Shown here: in pieces, positions 41,771-49,978 of the stretch | How the letters are laid out: each line of letters starts with the position of its first letter | How positions within the stretch are numbered: position 1 is the stretch's first letter | Origin: an uncultured Eubacteriales bacterium | GTDB taxonomy: Bacteria > Bacillota > Clostridia > Christensenellales > Aristaeellaceae | Assembly (NCBI GenBank): GCA_902801165.1 | Contig: CADCHI010000001.1 | Location: 62,001-126,000 of the forward strand | Direction of reading: 5' to 3' | DNA length: 64,000 nucleotides | The notes under the pieces: generated by a model | What the model was told of the DNA's origin: nothing | Database searches by the model: none | Seen by the model: the letters and a program-made list of their open reading frames with translations, nothing else | Program-made: the position numbers and the translations under genes

Positions 41771-41821
41771 ATGGGGACGGCTCTCTTGACACGCAAGCTG
41801 TGTTTTGAGAACCGTCCCCAT
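41771..41821. terminator. stem-loop after the toxin gene
   Basis: ATGGGGACGG (41771-41780) pairs with CCGTCCCCAT (41812-41821) around a loop containing CTCTTGACACG. The GGGGACGG..CTCTTGACAC word is one I recall as a dispersed repeat in Firmicutes, so this may be a mobile palindrome serving as a terminator. Confidence 0.5.
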
Positions 41822-41828
41822 GACATAT

Positions 41829-41875
41829 GAACGGACAGGTGCGGTAAAATTAAAGATTTCCGGGCCTGTCCGTTC
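41829..41875 (-). terminator. hairpin downstream of the AMP-ligase gene
   Basis: GAACGGACAGG (41829-41839) pairs perfectly with CCTGTCCGTTC (41865-41875). It lies 18 nt beyond the AMP-ligase stop. No strong T-run follows. Confidence 0.45.
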
Positions 41876-41892
41876 GCAGGTGGGGGAGGGGA

Positions 41893-43524
41893 TCAGCGGT
41901 TGGATTCTGCCGCCAGCGCCTCCAGGGTGCGGTAGTCGATCTTGCCGCTGGAGCGATAGGGGAGGGCATCGACAATCACAAAATGATTGGTGGCTTCGCG
42001 GTCGCTCAATGGATTTCTGCTCTGCTGAATATCCTCGATGATCTGTTCGGGTGATATCCCCGCATTGCAGAATTCATCCTTGAGCGTGACGAATGCGACA
42101 GTCGTATCGTATATGTCGCCTTTCACGGAGATCACGCCAGCCTCCTTTACGAATTTGGACGCTCTGATCTTTTCTTCCATCTTGTCGAGCGAGACCTTCA
42201 TGTCAAGGCGAATGATGATCCTCGAAGCGCGGCCCGTGATGAACAGGAAACCGTCGTCGTCGAGATAGCCCACGTCGTTCGTGTCGAACCAGGAATCACC
42301 GTTTTCATCGGTAATAAACGAGGCCTCCGTCCGCTCCGGCATATTTTCATAGCCGATGAACAGGCTTTCGGAGCGTTCGAGGATTTTTCCAACGGCATTT
42401 CGCGGCAGCGGCTTGAAGTCCTGCAGGTCCACCACCATCAAATCGGTTCCATCCACCGCGGTTCCGGCAGAGCCGCGGCGATTCCTGCCGATCTGGTTGA
42501 GCGTGACAGCGCCCGCCATTTCATTCTGGCCGTATCCGTTCATGACGGGAACCGTACAGCCCTTGGAGGCGAAGACGGCGTCAAGCACCTCGAGCTCCTC
42601 CTTGCCCATGGAAGAACCGCCCGCAAGCATGCAGCCCAGGAAAGACAGGTCGCTGACCTGGTCGATCAATTGATAGATTCCCCTGTAAAACATCGGGGAC
42701 GCAAAGAGAAGCAGCTTTGTCGAGGCCGGAAGGCTGTGCTTTTGAAGGAAGGATGGAAAGGTGATGATCGTGCTGAGCACGCCGTCGATGGAACCCTTCG
42801 GACCGTATGCCACAAAATAGATGACGGGGATTCCGACGACCAGGCAGGTGTACAGCGTGGTGATCAATCCCATTCCCAGAAAAGACGGGATGATCTTTAG
42901 AATCAGATTTTCCGGCACGAGCGGATAGTCTGTTTTCAGCATCTTTTCTACGGCCGCGTTAAGCGCTCGGTCGGACAACTCGATGGGCTTGGGTGTGCCG
43001 GTCGTGCCGCTGCTGTTGATGATGACCGCGCAAGCGCCTTCCCTGTACGGCGCTGGAGGACAGAGGGATCCCGCGTTCATTTTCAGTATGTCCGAATAGG
43101 CGCAATAGTGTGGGCGGGCTGACGGGATATCCCCGAGCACGATCACGGGCAGCATGGAGGGATTGATATACGGTTCCATTGGCAGGAACTCAGCACCGAT
43201 CACCAACACATCGATCGAGGATTCCTCAATGCTCTCGCCGATCTCCGATATGTTCTTTGTGAAGTCGATGAACTTTGAAATCGCGCCGACTTTGCTGGCA
43301 GCGAGCAGGAAAACTGCTTCTTCATAGGAACTTGACGATAGCACGCCGATTTTGCATTGGCCCTCGCACAGGTGGGCGTGGAGCCATGCGGCGGCTTTGT
43401 CGATCTCCTCAAGGAGCCTGCCGTGGGAGACCGTTTCGCCGTCCCGCGTGTATAGAGCGACCTTCTCAGAATTGTCCTTCTGCGCGTTGAAGTAGGCATT
43501 GTAGATTGTATCGTTGATATTCAC
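41893..43524 (-). CDS. AMP-binding acyl/aryl ligase (ANL superfamily)
   Basis: This 543-residue adenylating enzyme activates a carboxylic acid as acyl-AMP for transfer to CoA or a carrier protein. It has the P-loop INSSGTTGTPKPIEL near residue 175, NGYGQNEMAG near residue 330, WFDTNDVGYLDDDGFLFITGR with the ATP-ribose-binding Asp near residue 415, and the late catalytic Lys in YRSSGKIDYRTL. I chose the GTG at 43524 because GGAG lies 8 nt upstream; the frame extends to 43557. The acyltransferase gene at 43635 is upstream on the same strand. Together they suggest acyl activation and transfer to a lipid or glycan. GC content is lower than in the flanking core genes. Confidence 0.85.
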   Translation of the reverse strand: MNINDTIYNAYFNAQKDNSEKVALYTRDGETVSHGRLLEEIDKAAAWLHAHLCEGQCKIGVLSSSSYEEAVFLLAASKVGAISKFIDFTKNISEIGESIEESSIDVLVIGAEFLPMEPYINPSMLPVIVLGDIPSARPHYCAYSDILKMNAGSLCPPAPYREGACAVIINSSGTTGTPKPIELSDRALNAAVEKMLKTDYPLVPENLILKIIPSFLGMGLITTLYTCLVVGIPVIYFVAYGPKGSIDGVLSTIITFPSFLQKHSLPASTKLLLFASPMFYRGIYQLIDQVSDLSFLGCMLAGGSSMGKEELEVLDAVFASKGCTVPVMNGYGQNEMAGAVTLNQIGRNRRGSAGTAVDGTDLMVVDLQDFKPLPRNAVGKILERSESLFIGYENMPERTEASFITDENGDSWFDTNDVGYLDDDGFLFITGRASRIIIRLDMKVSLDKMEEKIRASKFVKEAGVISVKGDIYDTTVAFVTLKDEFCNAGISPEQIIEDIQQSRNPLSDREATNHFVIVDALPYRSSGKIDYRTLEALAAESNR

Positions 43525-43634
43525 GGGCTGTTCTCCTCTCAATTCAGTGCTTCGCAAACTTCTTTTAGGACTATCCGTTACACCTTTTCCTATAGCAAGT
43601 GTATTATAACTAAGTTTCCAGAGCAGCAGATAAG

Positions 43635-44513
43635 TCAGTTGAGGTTGCGCTTATTAAACAGAAAAGCGTTATTCCTGCACGGACATAATTTATCCAAATG
43701 TGCAAATGCTTCTTTGGGTTCTGTAATGTCTTTATCAATGTAAAGAGATTTTCTTTCTGTTTCGAAGTCATATCGGTAGTCTATTTCAGCTACAAGATCG
43801 TCCTGATACTTCTCCCAATACTGTTGAGTGTCGTCATAATCCGATCTCTTGCCGACAGTATACTTTTCCATTAATTCATATTTCATAGTGGCCATTCTAT
43901 CTCTCAGAACAGTTAACCCCTCTTTGCGCTCATATTCGCAAATATCAAAAGCGTCGCCGAGCATAGCGTAAACAAACTTGTCGGTGCGTACAAGAGCAAT
44001 CGGCATAATCAAGGCTCCTGTTGCCTGAGCTAAATTGTATACACCTGGAAATAGCTTGCCGATAAGAAGGTTCTCTGATGTATTCCATACACCTTCTGGA
44101 TACATGATTATATCAGAACCAAGTTCCATTGCATATTCCATTTTTTTCTGAGCAGCTGTCCGACTTGCCTTATCATTGCGGTCGACGATTATGACTCCAC
44201 TCAACCATATTGCCCAGCCGTCCATAGATTCGTAAAACTCTGGAAGTGAGCCGCAAAGTATATAGGTTTGTCTCCCCACGATTTTTTGTGAAAAAGGAAC
44301 GTCTTCTCTGAAACCGTGAGTTGGGGTAAATATGATTCGCTTGTTTTTGGGTATTTTTGCCTTGCTGACTATAATTAGTTTTCTCTTACACGCCAGCGTA
44401 ACAATGACATGCCGATAAACAGGGTTGAACATTTTTCGCAATACTGTGCCCGGCTTTGACATGACTTTTCTGGGATCGTTGTTCAATAAGTACCTTAGAG
44501 CTTTATTAATCAT
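43635..44513 (-). CDS. PlsC-like acyltransferase
   Basis: This 292-residue acyltransferase resembles 1-acylglycerol-3-phosphate acyltransferases. The catalytic HxxxxD motif is THGFREDVPFS near residue 65, and the acyl-binding motif is MYPEGVWN near residue 138. The C-terminal ~100 residues are charged and without clear similarity. It is markedly AT-rich compared with the window, a sign of transfer. It precedes the AMP-ligase (41893) with a 110-nt gap and may use its product, though no carrier-protein gene is visible. The substrate is unknown. Confidence 0.8.
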   Translation of the reverse strand: MINKALRYLLNNDPRKVMSKPGTVLRKMFNPVYRHVIVTLACKRKLIIVSKAKIPKNKRIIFTPTHGFREDVPFSQKIVGRQTYILCGSLPEFYESMDGWAIWLSGVIIVDRNDKASRTAAQKKMEYAMELGSDIIMYPEGVWNTSENLLIGKLFPGVYNLAQATGALIMPIALVRTDKFVYAMLGDAFDICEYERKEGLTVLRDRMATMKYELMEKYTVGKRSDYDDTQQYWEKYQDDLVAEIDYRYDFETERKSLYIDKDITEPKEAFAHLDKLCPCRNNAFLFNKRNLN

Positions 44514-45018
44514 TAGAAAACATCCTTAACCCTGACACACTGACTGTCTTCGTTGCATAGCACTGTCAGTTCCCTGTCTGCCTGCCTATCCGTGTGTAGA
44601 AGCATAATTACCCGCCTCCTGCAAAATATACTAACCGTTTTACATGGATTCTTCCATGCGTTCCAAGGATTATTACCGCACGAAACAAAGGATTGATCCA
44701 TCTGCGGAGAATAATGCCAACGTTTGAAGTAAAGCTATCAACTGTGGTATGCTTGACCCATCCCAACCCTATATTTTTCCACATATCGATTTTTCCCCTT
44801 TTCTTGGCTACCATCATTTTAAAAGCGTGGCAACCTCTATCGGGCAGTCGAATGAATTACTCTTTATACGCCACATGGGTTTAGTTCCATCTTGGCGTAT
44901 GTACTGTCGCTGTTCGCAGCTTCCATCAACGCTTTTGCGTCATGGTGTTTCGCTCCTTTTGTGTGGTGTGTGAGTGCTTCAGAGAGTTTTTTCGCGGGGG
45001 AGGATGACGGTTAGCCGG
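44514..45018. other. AT-rich 505-nt stretch with decayed-looking short frames
   Basis: Short minus-strand frames at 44513-44701 and 44608-44817 (69 codons, starting MMVAKKRGKIDMWKNIGLG) show no recognisable domain and poor starts. They may be remains of a gene that once belonged with the acyltransferase. I see no RNA gene or repeat here. Confidence 0.35.
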
Positions 45019-45687
45019 TCAATCATATCGCGGAATGCCCGCGAAGGCCTCCTCCGGCAGACGATCGGCCTCGGTGATCTCCCGGACGGGCTTGCAGGGC
45101 ACACCGTAGGCCAGCGTATTGGCCGGGATGTCGTGGGTCACCACGCTGCCCGCACCGATAATGGCGTTGTCGCCGATGGTCACGCCGGGGCAGACCACGA
45201 CGTTTGAGGCAATCCAGACGTTGTTACCGATGGTGATGGGGGCGATTACCTCGATCTCACCACGTCCATAGGGCTCAAATGTGTCCGGAAAGGGGCGCAC
45301 TACCCTTTGATCCGCAAGCTTGGGATGTGCATGACTGGCAAGGGTTACATTCGGGCCGAGCATTGCGTTATCACCGATGTAAACCCCGCCATGATCGAGT
45401 ATGACGAGATTCGGTCCGCCATAGAAGTTCCTGCCGACATGGGTATGATTCCCCTGTTGGAAACGGATGGGACCGGCGATAAAAAATGGCTTTCCATCAA
45501 TTTCCGCCACCAGCTTTTTAAACAGCCAGTTTCGTATCGGGTACATCCAGGGCGGTGTGTGATTGAAGCGATGCTGGATGGCCTCGGTACGGATCATCGT
45601 CCAAAACACGGACTTGGTGGTTGGCTGAAAGAGTGTGAGGGTTTTTTTCTCCTCTGTATGCTTTTCACCCGGGGTAAACTGCGACAT
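45019..45687 (-). CDS. maltose/galactoside-type O-acetyltransferase (left-handed beta-helix)
   Basis: This 222-residue cytoplasmic enzyme of the LacA/Maa/NodL family transfers acetyl from acetyl-CoA to a sugar hydroxyl. The N-terminal helical cap covers residues 25-75, followed by hexapeptide repeats (VYIGDNAMLGPNVTLA, ITIGNNVWIASNVVV, TIGDNAIIGAGSVV). The catalytic His is in ASHAHP near residue 118, and the usual loop end NTLAYGVPCKPVREI is present. The ATG follows GGGAGG. It is transcribed divergently from the XRE gene at 45821. Confidence 0.93.
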   Translation of the reverse strand: MSQFTPGEKHTEEKKTLTLFQPTTKSVFWTMIRTEAIQHRFNHTPPWMYPIRNWLFKKLVAEIDGKPFFIAGPIRFQQGNHTHVGRNFYGGPNLVILDHGGVYIGDNAMLGPNVTLASHAHPKLADQRVVRPFPDTFEPYGRGEIEVIAPITIGNNVWIASNVVVCPGVTIGDNAIIGAGSVVTHDIPANTLAYGVPCKPVREITEADRLPEEAFAGIPRYD

Positions 45688-45754
45688 ATCGTAACCTCCC
45701 GGAAAGAACCTGCGATAGACCTTTGATACACCATTGAATATGTTATTCTACACT

Positions 45755-45783
45755 ATTATACAATATATAATCTTGCATTTCAA
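45755..45783 (-). promoter_or_regulatory. promoter of the O-acetyltransferase gene
   Basis: Reading the minus strand, -35 TTGAAA (45783-45778) and -10 TATAAT (45760-45755) are 17 bp apart. It lies in the divergent intergenic region shared with the XRE regulator gene. Confidence 0.8.
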
Positions 45784-45820
45784 TCCCTTTTCCCTTTTTT
45801 GGAGGGCATAAGCATCGCTG

Positions 45821-46183
45821 GTGTCATATAGAATGATGCATGAGGTGAAGGAGTTGGAAAATAAAGATGTGGTTTATGAAGAGGTTTTTGCGCTTCGGCT
45901 TTCCAAACTGAGAAATCAAAAAGGTGTTTCGGCGCGAGACATGAGCCTTTCCATTGGCCAGAATCAAAACTACATCAACAATATTGAAAGCGGGAGGTCA
46001 CTTCCGTCCCTGACCGGGTTCTTCTATATCTGCGAATTCCTGAACATTACTCCCAGCGAGTTTTTCGACCTGGATTCCAATGATCCGGTGGCCCTGCGTG
46101 AGTTGACGGGGAAGCTGAAAAAGCTGCCGCCGGAGTATCTCAGCCATATCGAGGCCATCGTGGACGGCCTGGCGGAAAAGTAG
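45821..46183 (+). CDS. XRE family transcriptional regulator
   Basis: This small DNA-binding protein of up to 120 aa has the XRE helix-turn-helix in residues 25-75: LSKLRNQKGVSARDMSLSIG, then QNYINNIESGRSLPSL. A short C-terminal tail follows (LKKLPPEYLSHIEAIVDGL). The start is uncertain: the GTG at 45821 has GGAGGG 14 nt upstream and an ATG at 45833 is further still. It may regulate the divergent acetyltransferase gene. Confidence 0.82.
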   Translation: MSYRMMHEVKELENKDVVYEEVFALRLSKLRNQKGVSARDMSLSIGQNQNYINNIESGRSLPSLTGFFYICEFLNITPSEFFDLDSNDPVALRELTGKLKKLPPEYLSHIEAIVDGLAEK

Positions 46184-46268
46184 GCCGCGCATGTGAAGCG
46201 GGGCGGGATTAAATCAATTCCGCTGCGATTCGCGGATTTCTTTATTGGGGAAAGGTTCATATTATCGG

Positions 46269-46302
46269 CAAACCCTGCGTTCAGGAGAGGACGCAGGGTT
46301 TG
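46269..46302 (+). terminator. terminator after the XRE gene
   Basis: A perfect 12-bp stem (CAAACCCTGCGT / ACGCAGGGTTTG, 10-nt loop) lies in the 314-nt gap 46184-46497, which also holds the dispersed palindrome at 46374. Confidence 0.7.
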
Positions 46303-46373
46303 TCTATGGGCCGCGGCGGATTGCCTCAAGGCGAAGTGTTGAGATGAAATCATGGGATCGTGATTCAACATAC

Positions 46374-46400
46374 GCCGTAGGGACGCCATAATTGGCGTCC
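46374..46400. repeat. dispersed palindromic repeat, copy 2
   Basis: GCCGTAG followed by a hairpin with GGACGCCA and TGGCGTCC arms. Its reverse complement matches copy 1 at 16970-16996 except for paired C-to-T changes in the stem, which keep the hairpin. Confidence 0.65.
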
Positions 46401-46497
46401 GGGCGTGTTAACACAGTTTACGCCCCGGCGCTTGCAGGCTTTACGGAGGGCGGGGATAATGGGGGAGATCATTTGATAGTGTGAAAGAGGTGGAAGC

Positions 46498-47349
46498 ATG
46501 GCGGACGGGACGGGCGCGGGCCGGTTTGAGCTGGCGGCGCTGGACATGGACGGCACGCTGCTGAACACCGCCCACGAGACCACCGTGTACACCTGCGGGG
46601 TGCTGGCGCGGGCCTCGGCGGCGGGGAAGGTGATCGCCGTCTGCACCGGGCGGTGCCTGTCGGAGCTGTGGGCGCATCTGGAGGCGATCCCCGGCATAGG
46701 CTACGCCATCTGCGAAAACGGCGGCTGCCTCTACGACGTGAAGGCGAAGCGCATCCTCGAAAAGGCCGTCATCCCGGAGGCGGACGCCGACCGGGTGCTG
46801 GACGCGGCCCGGGACCTGGACGTGTGCGTCCAGTGCTTCATCGGCGACCAGTCCTACATGCGCCTCGGGGAGGCGGAGGAGCTCAAGCGGTACCACATAT
46901 ATGACTTCTGGGAGGTCTTTCGCGCCGGGTCGGTCTTCGTCCGGGACATGGACGCCCTCCGGCGGGAGGTCGACAGGCCCGTGGAGAAGATCAACCTCTA
47001 TTTCACCACCGCCGCAGAGCGGGACCGCTTCGCGGAGAAGGTGGGGGAAATCGACCTGAACATGAGCGCCTCCCTGGGCATCGGCTATGAGATCTCGCCG
47101 AGGGAGGCCGCCAAGGGGCTGGGGCTTCAGAAGCTGTGCCGCCACCTGGGCATCCCCGTGGAGCGGGCGATGGCCGTGGGGGACGGCGGCAACGACATCG
47201 ACCTGATGAGCGCGGCGGGCTTCGCCGTAGCCATGGGCAACGCCATCGACGAGGTGCGGCGGCTGGCGGACGCTTTCACCGAGGACTGCGACCACGACGG
47301 CGCGGCCCGGGCCGTAGAGCGCTGGCTGCTGGGCGGGGCAGAAGCGTGA
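46498..47349 (+). CDS. HAD-superfamily sugar-phosphatase-like hydrolase (Cof type)
   Basis: This 283-residue cytoplasmic phosphatase has HAD motif I ALDMDGTLLNT near residue 14 with the nucleophile Asp, motif II VCTGR and motif IV AVGDGGNDIDLM near residue 225. The long cap between them fits the Cof/YidA subfamily, which dephosphorylates sugar phosphates or nucleotides. The ATG follows AGAGGTGG. It is alone on its transcript as far as can be seen. The substrate is not predictable. Confidence 0.9.
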   Translation: MADGTGAGRFELAALDMDGTLLNTAHETTVYTCGVLARASAAGKVIAVCTGRCLSELWAHLEAIPGIGYAICENGGCLYDVKAKRILEKAVIPEADADRVLDAARDLDVCVQCFIGDQSYMRLGEAEELKRYHIYDFWEVFRAGSVFVRDMDALRREVDRPVEKINLYFTTAAERDRFAEKVGEIDLNMSASLGIGYEISPREAAKGLGLQKLCRHLGIPVERAMAVGDGGNDIDLMSAAGFAVAMGNAIDEVRRLADAFTEDCDHDGAARAVERWLLGGAEA

Positions 47350-47385
47350 GGGGTAGGGATAGCGTTATTTGAGCCCGTTGCACGA

Positions 47386-47624
47386 GGCGACCTCATCCGT
47401 CGGCCCTGCGGGCCGCCACCTTCTCCAGGGGAGAAGGCTTTGGAGCGGGGTTGAAACTGTTTCTCGCTGGACGAATTGAGCGGCTGACAGACCGGCGGAC
47501 CGCGTGAACGCGGTGTCGAGCGCGCTTTGACATTGTGGCGGCGATCCGGTTTGCCTTCTCCCCTGGAGAAGGTGGATTTCTGCAAAACAGCCGGCTGTTT
47601 TGCAGAAAGACGGATGAGGTCGCC
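47386..47624. mobile_element. MITE-like element with inverted ends
   Basis: This 239-bp stretch is bounded by 16-bp perfect inverted repeats (GGCGACCTCATCCGTC at the left, its complement at 47609-47624). Inside, CACCTTCTCC..GGGGAGAAGG near the left end is matched by CCTTCTCCCCTGGAGAAGGTGG near the right, and both sides have local hairpins (GGCCCTGCGGGCC; CTGCAAAACAGCCGGC and its complement). It encodes nothing convincing. I recall similar GACCTCATCCGTC...CACCTTCTCC repeats in other Clostridial genomes. Confidence 0.7.
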
Positions 47625-47666
47625 ATCCCGCAAGGCCAGTGCCACCGCCCATAATATGAAGATAAA

Positions 47667-47696
47667 TTGACATTAACCCTATGGATATGCTATAAT
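47667..47696 (+). promoter_or_regulatory. promoter of the hexapeptide protein / glmM operon
   Basis: TTGACA (47667-47672), 18 bp, TATAAT (47691-47696), 46 nt before the ATG at 47742. Confidence 0.85.
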
Positions 47697-47741
47697 CGCT
47701 GACAAACGCGCCGGCCCGACGTCGGCGCACGGGAGGAAAGC

Positions 47742-48416
47742 ATGGATACGAGGCTTGAAATCAAGGACCTTTTCGACCTGGAGCACACCCGCGCCGCGAG
47801 CCTCTTCGAAGGCGCGCGCTATCCCTGGGAGGTTCTCGGGAAGATCAAGGGCTATATCCTCCAGCTCGGCGCGACGCTGAGCCCGGAGGAATTCGACCAC
47901 CCGGCGGAGGACATCTGGATTGCGAAGGACGCGAAGGTCGCGCCTACCGCCTGCCTGAACGGCCCGCTGATCGTGGACAGCGGCGCGGAGATCCGCCACT
48001 GCGCCTTCGTGCGGGGCAGCGCCATCGTGGGCAAGGGTGCGGTGGTCGGCAATTCCGTGGAGCTGAAGAACTGCGTGCTGTTCGACGGCGTGCAGGTGCC
48101 CCACTTCAACTACGTGGGGGATTCCGTGCTGGGCTGGAAGGCCCACATGGGCGCGGGCAGCGTGACCAGCAATGTGAAGTCCGACAAGCGCAACATCGTC
48201 ATCCACGCGGGCGAGGGCATCGAGACCGGCCTGCGGAAGATCGGCGCGATGCTGGGCGACCGGGTGGAGGTCGGCTGCAACAGCGTGCTGAACCCCGGCA
48301 CGGTGATCGGCCGGGACTGCATCGTCTATCCCACCAGCTGCGTGCGGGGCGTGATTCCCGAGGCGCACATCTACAAGGACGCGGGGAACATCGTCCCGCG
48401 AAAGGAGAGAAATTAA
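47742..48416 (+). CDS. GlmU-like left-handed beta-helix protein
   Basis: This 224-residue protein resembles the C-terminal acetyltransferase half of GlmU without the pyrophosphorylase half. Hexapeptide-repeat turns cover residues 60-205 (IWIAKDAKVAPTACL, AIVGKGAVVGNSVEL, PHFNYVGDSVLG, NSVLNPGTVIG). The PHFNYVGDSVLG motif matches the GlmU active-site region. The N-terminal ~55 residues are helical and peculiar to this group. It is followed after 3 nt by glmM, which makes GlcN-1-phosphate, the substrate acetylated by GlmU. Acetylation of amino-sugar phosphates is therefore likely but inferred. Confidence 0.85.
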   Translation: MDTRLEIKDLFDLEHTRAASLFEGARYPWEVLGKIKGYILQLGATLSPEEFDHPAEDIWIAKDAKVAPTACLNGPLIVDSGAEIRHCAFVRGSAIVGKGAVVGNSVELKNCVLFDGVQVPHFNYVGDSVLGWKAHMGAGSVTSNVKSDKRNIVIHAGEGIETGLRKIGAMLGDRVEVGCNSVLNPGTVIGRDCIVYPTSCVRGVIPEAHIYKDAGNIVPRKERN

Positions 48417-48419
48417 ACC

Positions 48420-49772
48420 ATGGGCAGATTGTTTGGAACCGACGGCGTGCGCGGCGTCGCCAATGAGAAGCTGACCTGCGAGCTGGCGCTGGAAATCGGC
48501 CGCGCGGCGGCCATGGTGCTGTCGGACAACTCCCGCCGTCGCCCGATATTCGTCGTGGGCATGGACACCCGCATCTCCTCCGGCATGCTGTCCGGGGCGC
48601 TGACCGCGGGACTGTGCTCCGTGGGCGCGGACGTGTACCAGCTGGGCGTGGTGCCCACCCCCGCCGTGGCCTACCTGGTGGGCAAGTACAAGGCGGACGC
48701 GGGCGTGATGATCTCCGCCTCCCACAACAGCTATGAGTTCAACGGCATCAAGATCTTCTCCGGCGACGGCTACAAGCTGCCCGACGACCTGGAGGAGCAG
48801 ATCGAGAGCATCATACTGGACAAGGCCGCCGCGCCGCGCCTGGGCCTGGGCAACGACGTGGGCATGGTGGTGGACAAGCAAGCCACCGCCGTGAAGGATT
48901 ACATCGACCACCTGAAGAGCACGGTGCCCATCGCGCTGACCGGCGTCAGCCTGGCCGTGGACTGCGCCAACGGCTCCTCCGCCATGACCGCCCGGCGGCT
49001 GTTCAGTGAGCTCGGCGCGGACTGCCACGTGCTGTTTGACGCCCCCGACGGTCGCAACATCAACGACGCCTGCGGCTCCACCCACATGGAGGCCCTGTCC
49101 CAGTACGTGAAGGACAACGGCCTGGACATCGGCATCGCCTTCGACGGCGACGCGGACCGCTGCCTGGCGGTGGACGGCGAGGGCAACATGGTGGACGGCG
49201 ACTTCATCATGGCCATCATCGCGCTGGACATGCAGAAGCGGGGCAAGCTGGAGAAGAACACCGTGGTGGGCACGATCATGACCAACATGGGCTTCAGCAA
49301 GTTCTGCGAAGAAAACAACATGCGCTTCATCCCCACCAAGGTGGGCGACCGCTACGTGCTGGAGGAGATGCTGCTGCAGGAGTACAGCTTCGGCGGCGAG
49401 CAGTCCGGCCACGTGATCTTCCGGGACTTCGCCACCACCGGCGACGGCCAGCTGACGGCGATCCAGCTGCTGAGCCTGTTGAAGCGGGAGAACACCACCC
49501 TGGCGGAGGCTGCGAAGGTCATGCGGCGCTATCCGCAGGTGATGGTGAACGTGAAGGTCAGCCACGAGGGCAAGATGCGCTTCTACCTGGACAGCGAGGT
49601 CAAGGCCGCCGTGGACTGGGGCAAGAGCACCCTGGGCAAGGACGGTCGCGTGGTGGTGCGCGTGTCCGGCACCGAGCCGGTCATTCGCGTCATGGCCGAG
49701 GGCCTGGACTACGAGAAGATCGAGCAGGTCGTGAACCGCATCGCCGACGTGGTGCGCGAACGGCTGGCGTGA
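48420..49772 (+). CDS. glmM: phosphoglucosamine mutase
   Basis: This cytoplasmic enzyme converts GlcN-6-phosphate to GlcN-1-phosphate for peptidoglycan precursors. It has 450 aa, exactly typical. It starts MGRLFGTDGVRGVANEKL. The phosphoserine loop is ISASHNSYEFNGIK near residue 100, the metal loop is FDGDADRCLAVD near residue 240, the sugar loop is GGEQSGHVIF near residue 327, and the phosphate loop is RVSGTEPVIRVM near residue 415. It lies 3 nt behind the GlmU-like gene, and GGAGAG precedes the ATG. It ends before a terminator at 49810. Confidence 0.97.
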   Translation: MGRLFGTDGVRGVANEKLTCELALEIGRAAAMVLSDNSRRRPIFVVGMDTRISSGMLSGALTAGLCSVGADVYQLGVVPTPAVAYLVGKYKADAGVMISASHNSYEFNGIKIFSGDGYKLPDDLEEQIESIILDKAAAPRLGLGNDVGMVVDKQATAVKDYIDHLKSTVPIALTGVSLAVDCANGSSAMTARRLFSELGADCHVLFDAPDGRNINDACGSTHMEALSQYVKDNGLDIGIAFDGDADRCLAVDGEGNMVDGDFIMAIIALDMQKRGKLEKNTVVGTIMTNMGFSKFCEENNMRFIPTKVGDRYVLEEMLLQEYSFGGEQSGHVIFRDFATTGDGQLTAIQLLSLLKRENTTLAEAAKVMRRYPQVMVNVKVSHEGKMRFYLDSEVKAAVDWGKSTLGKDGRVVVRVSGTEPVIRVMAEGLDYEKIEQVVNRIADVVRERLA

Positions 49773-49809
49773 CCAGCGTGACATTTTAAGTGGCTTGAAT
49801 GCTCATTCA

Positions 49810-49846
49810 GGGCGGCTTCCGGCGGCGTGCCGGGGCCGCCCTTTTG
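49810..49846 (+). terminator. terminator of glmM
   Basis: GGGCGGC (49810-49816) pairs with GCCGCCC (49835-49841), with an inner CCGGC/GCCGG helix, followed by TTTTG. Confidence 0.8.
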
Positions 49847-49910
49847 CGCGCGCATGGCCAACACCCTTGCGATTCCATAGGTTTTTTTCGCCCGATTTGG
49901 GCCAATTGAC

Positions 49911-49939
49911 TTTACATATTCTGAATGTTGTGCTATACT
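49911..49939 (+). promoter_or_regulatory. promoter of the first Fbp-type importer
   Basis: TTTACA (49911-49916), 17 bp, TATACT (49934-49939), followed by AAAGGGAGG before the ATG at 49979. Confidence 0.75.
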
Positions 49940-49978
49940 TGGTACGTTGAAACTTAACATAAAAGGGAGGTTTTCCAA

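Noticed and set aside
44608..44817. 69-codon minus-strand gene upstream of the acyltransferase
   Set aside because: No ribosome binding site or known domain. It is mentioned only as possible debris within the 44514-45018 stretch.
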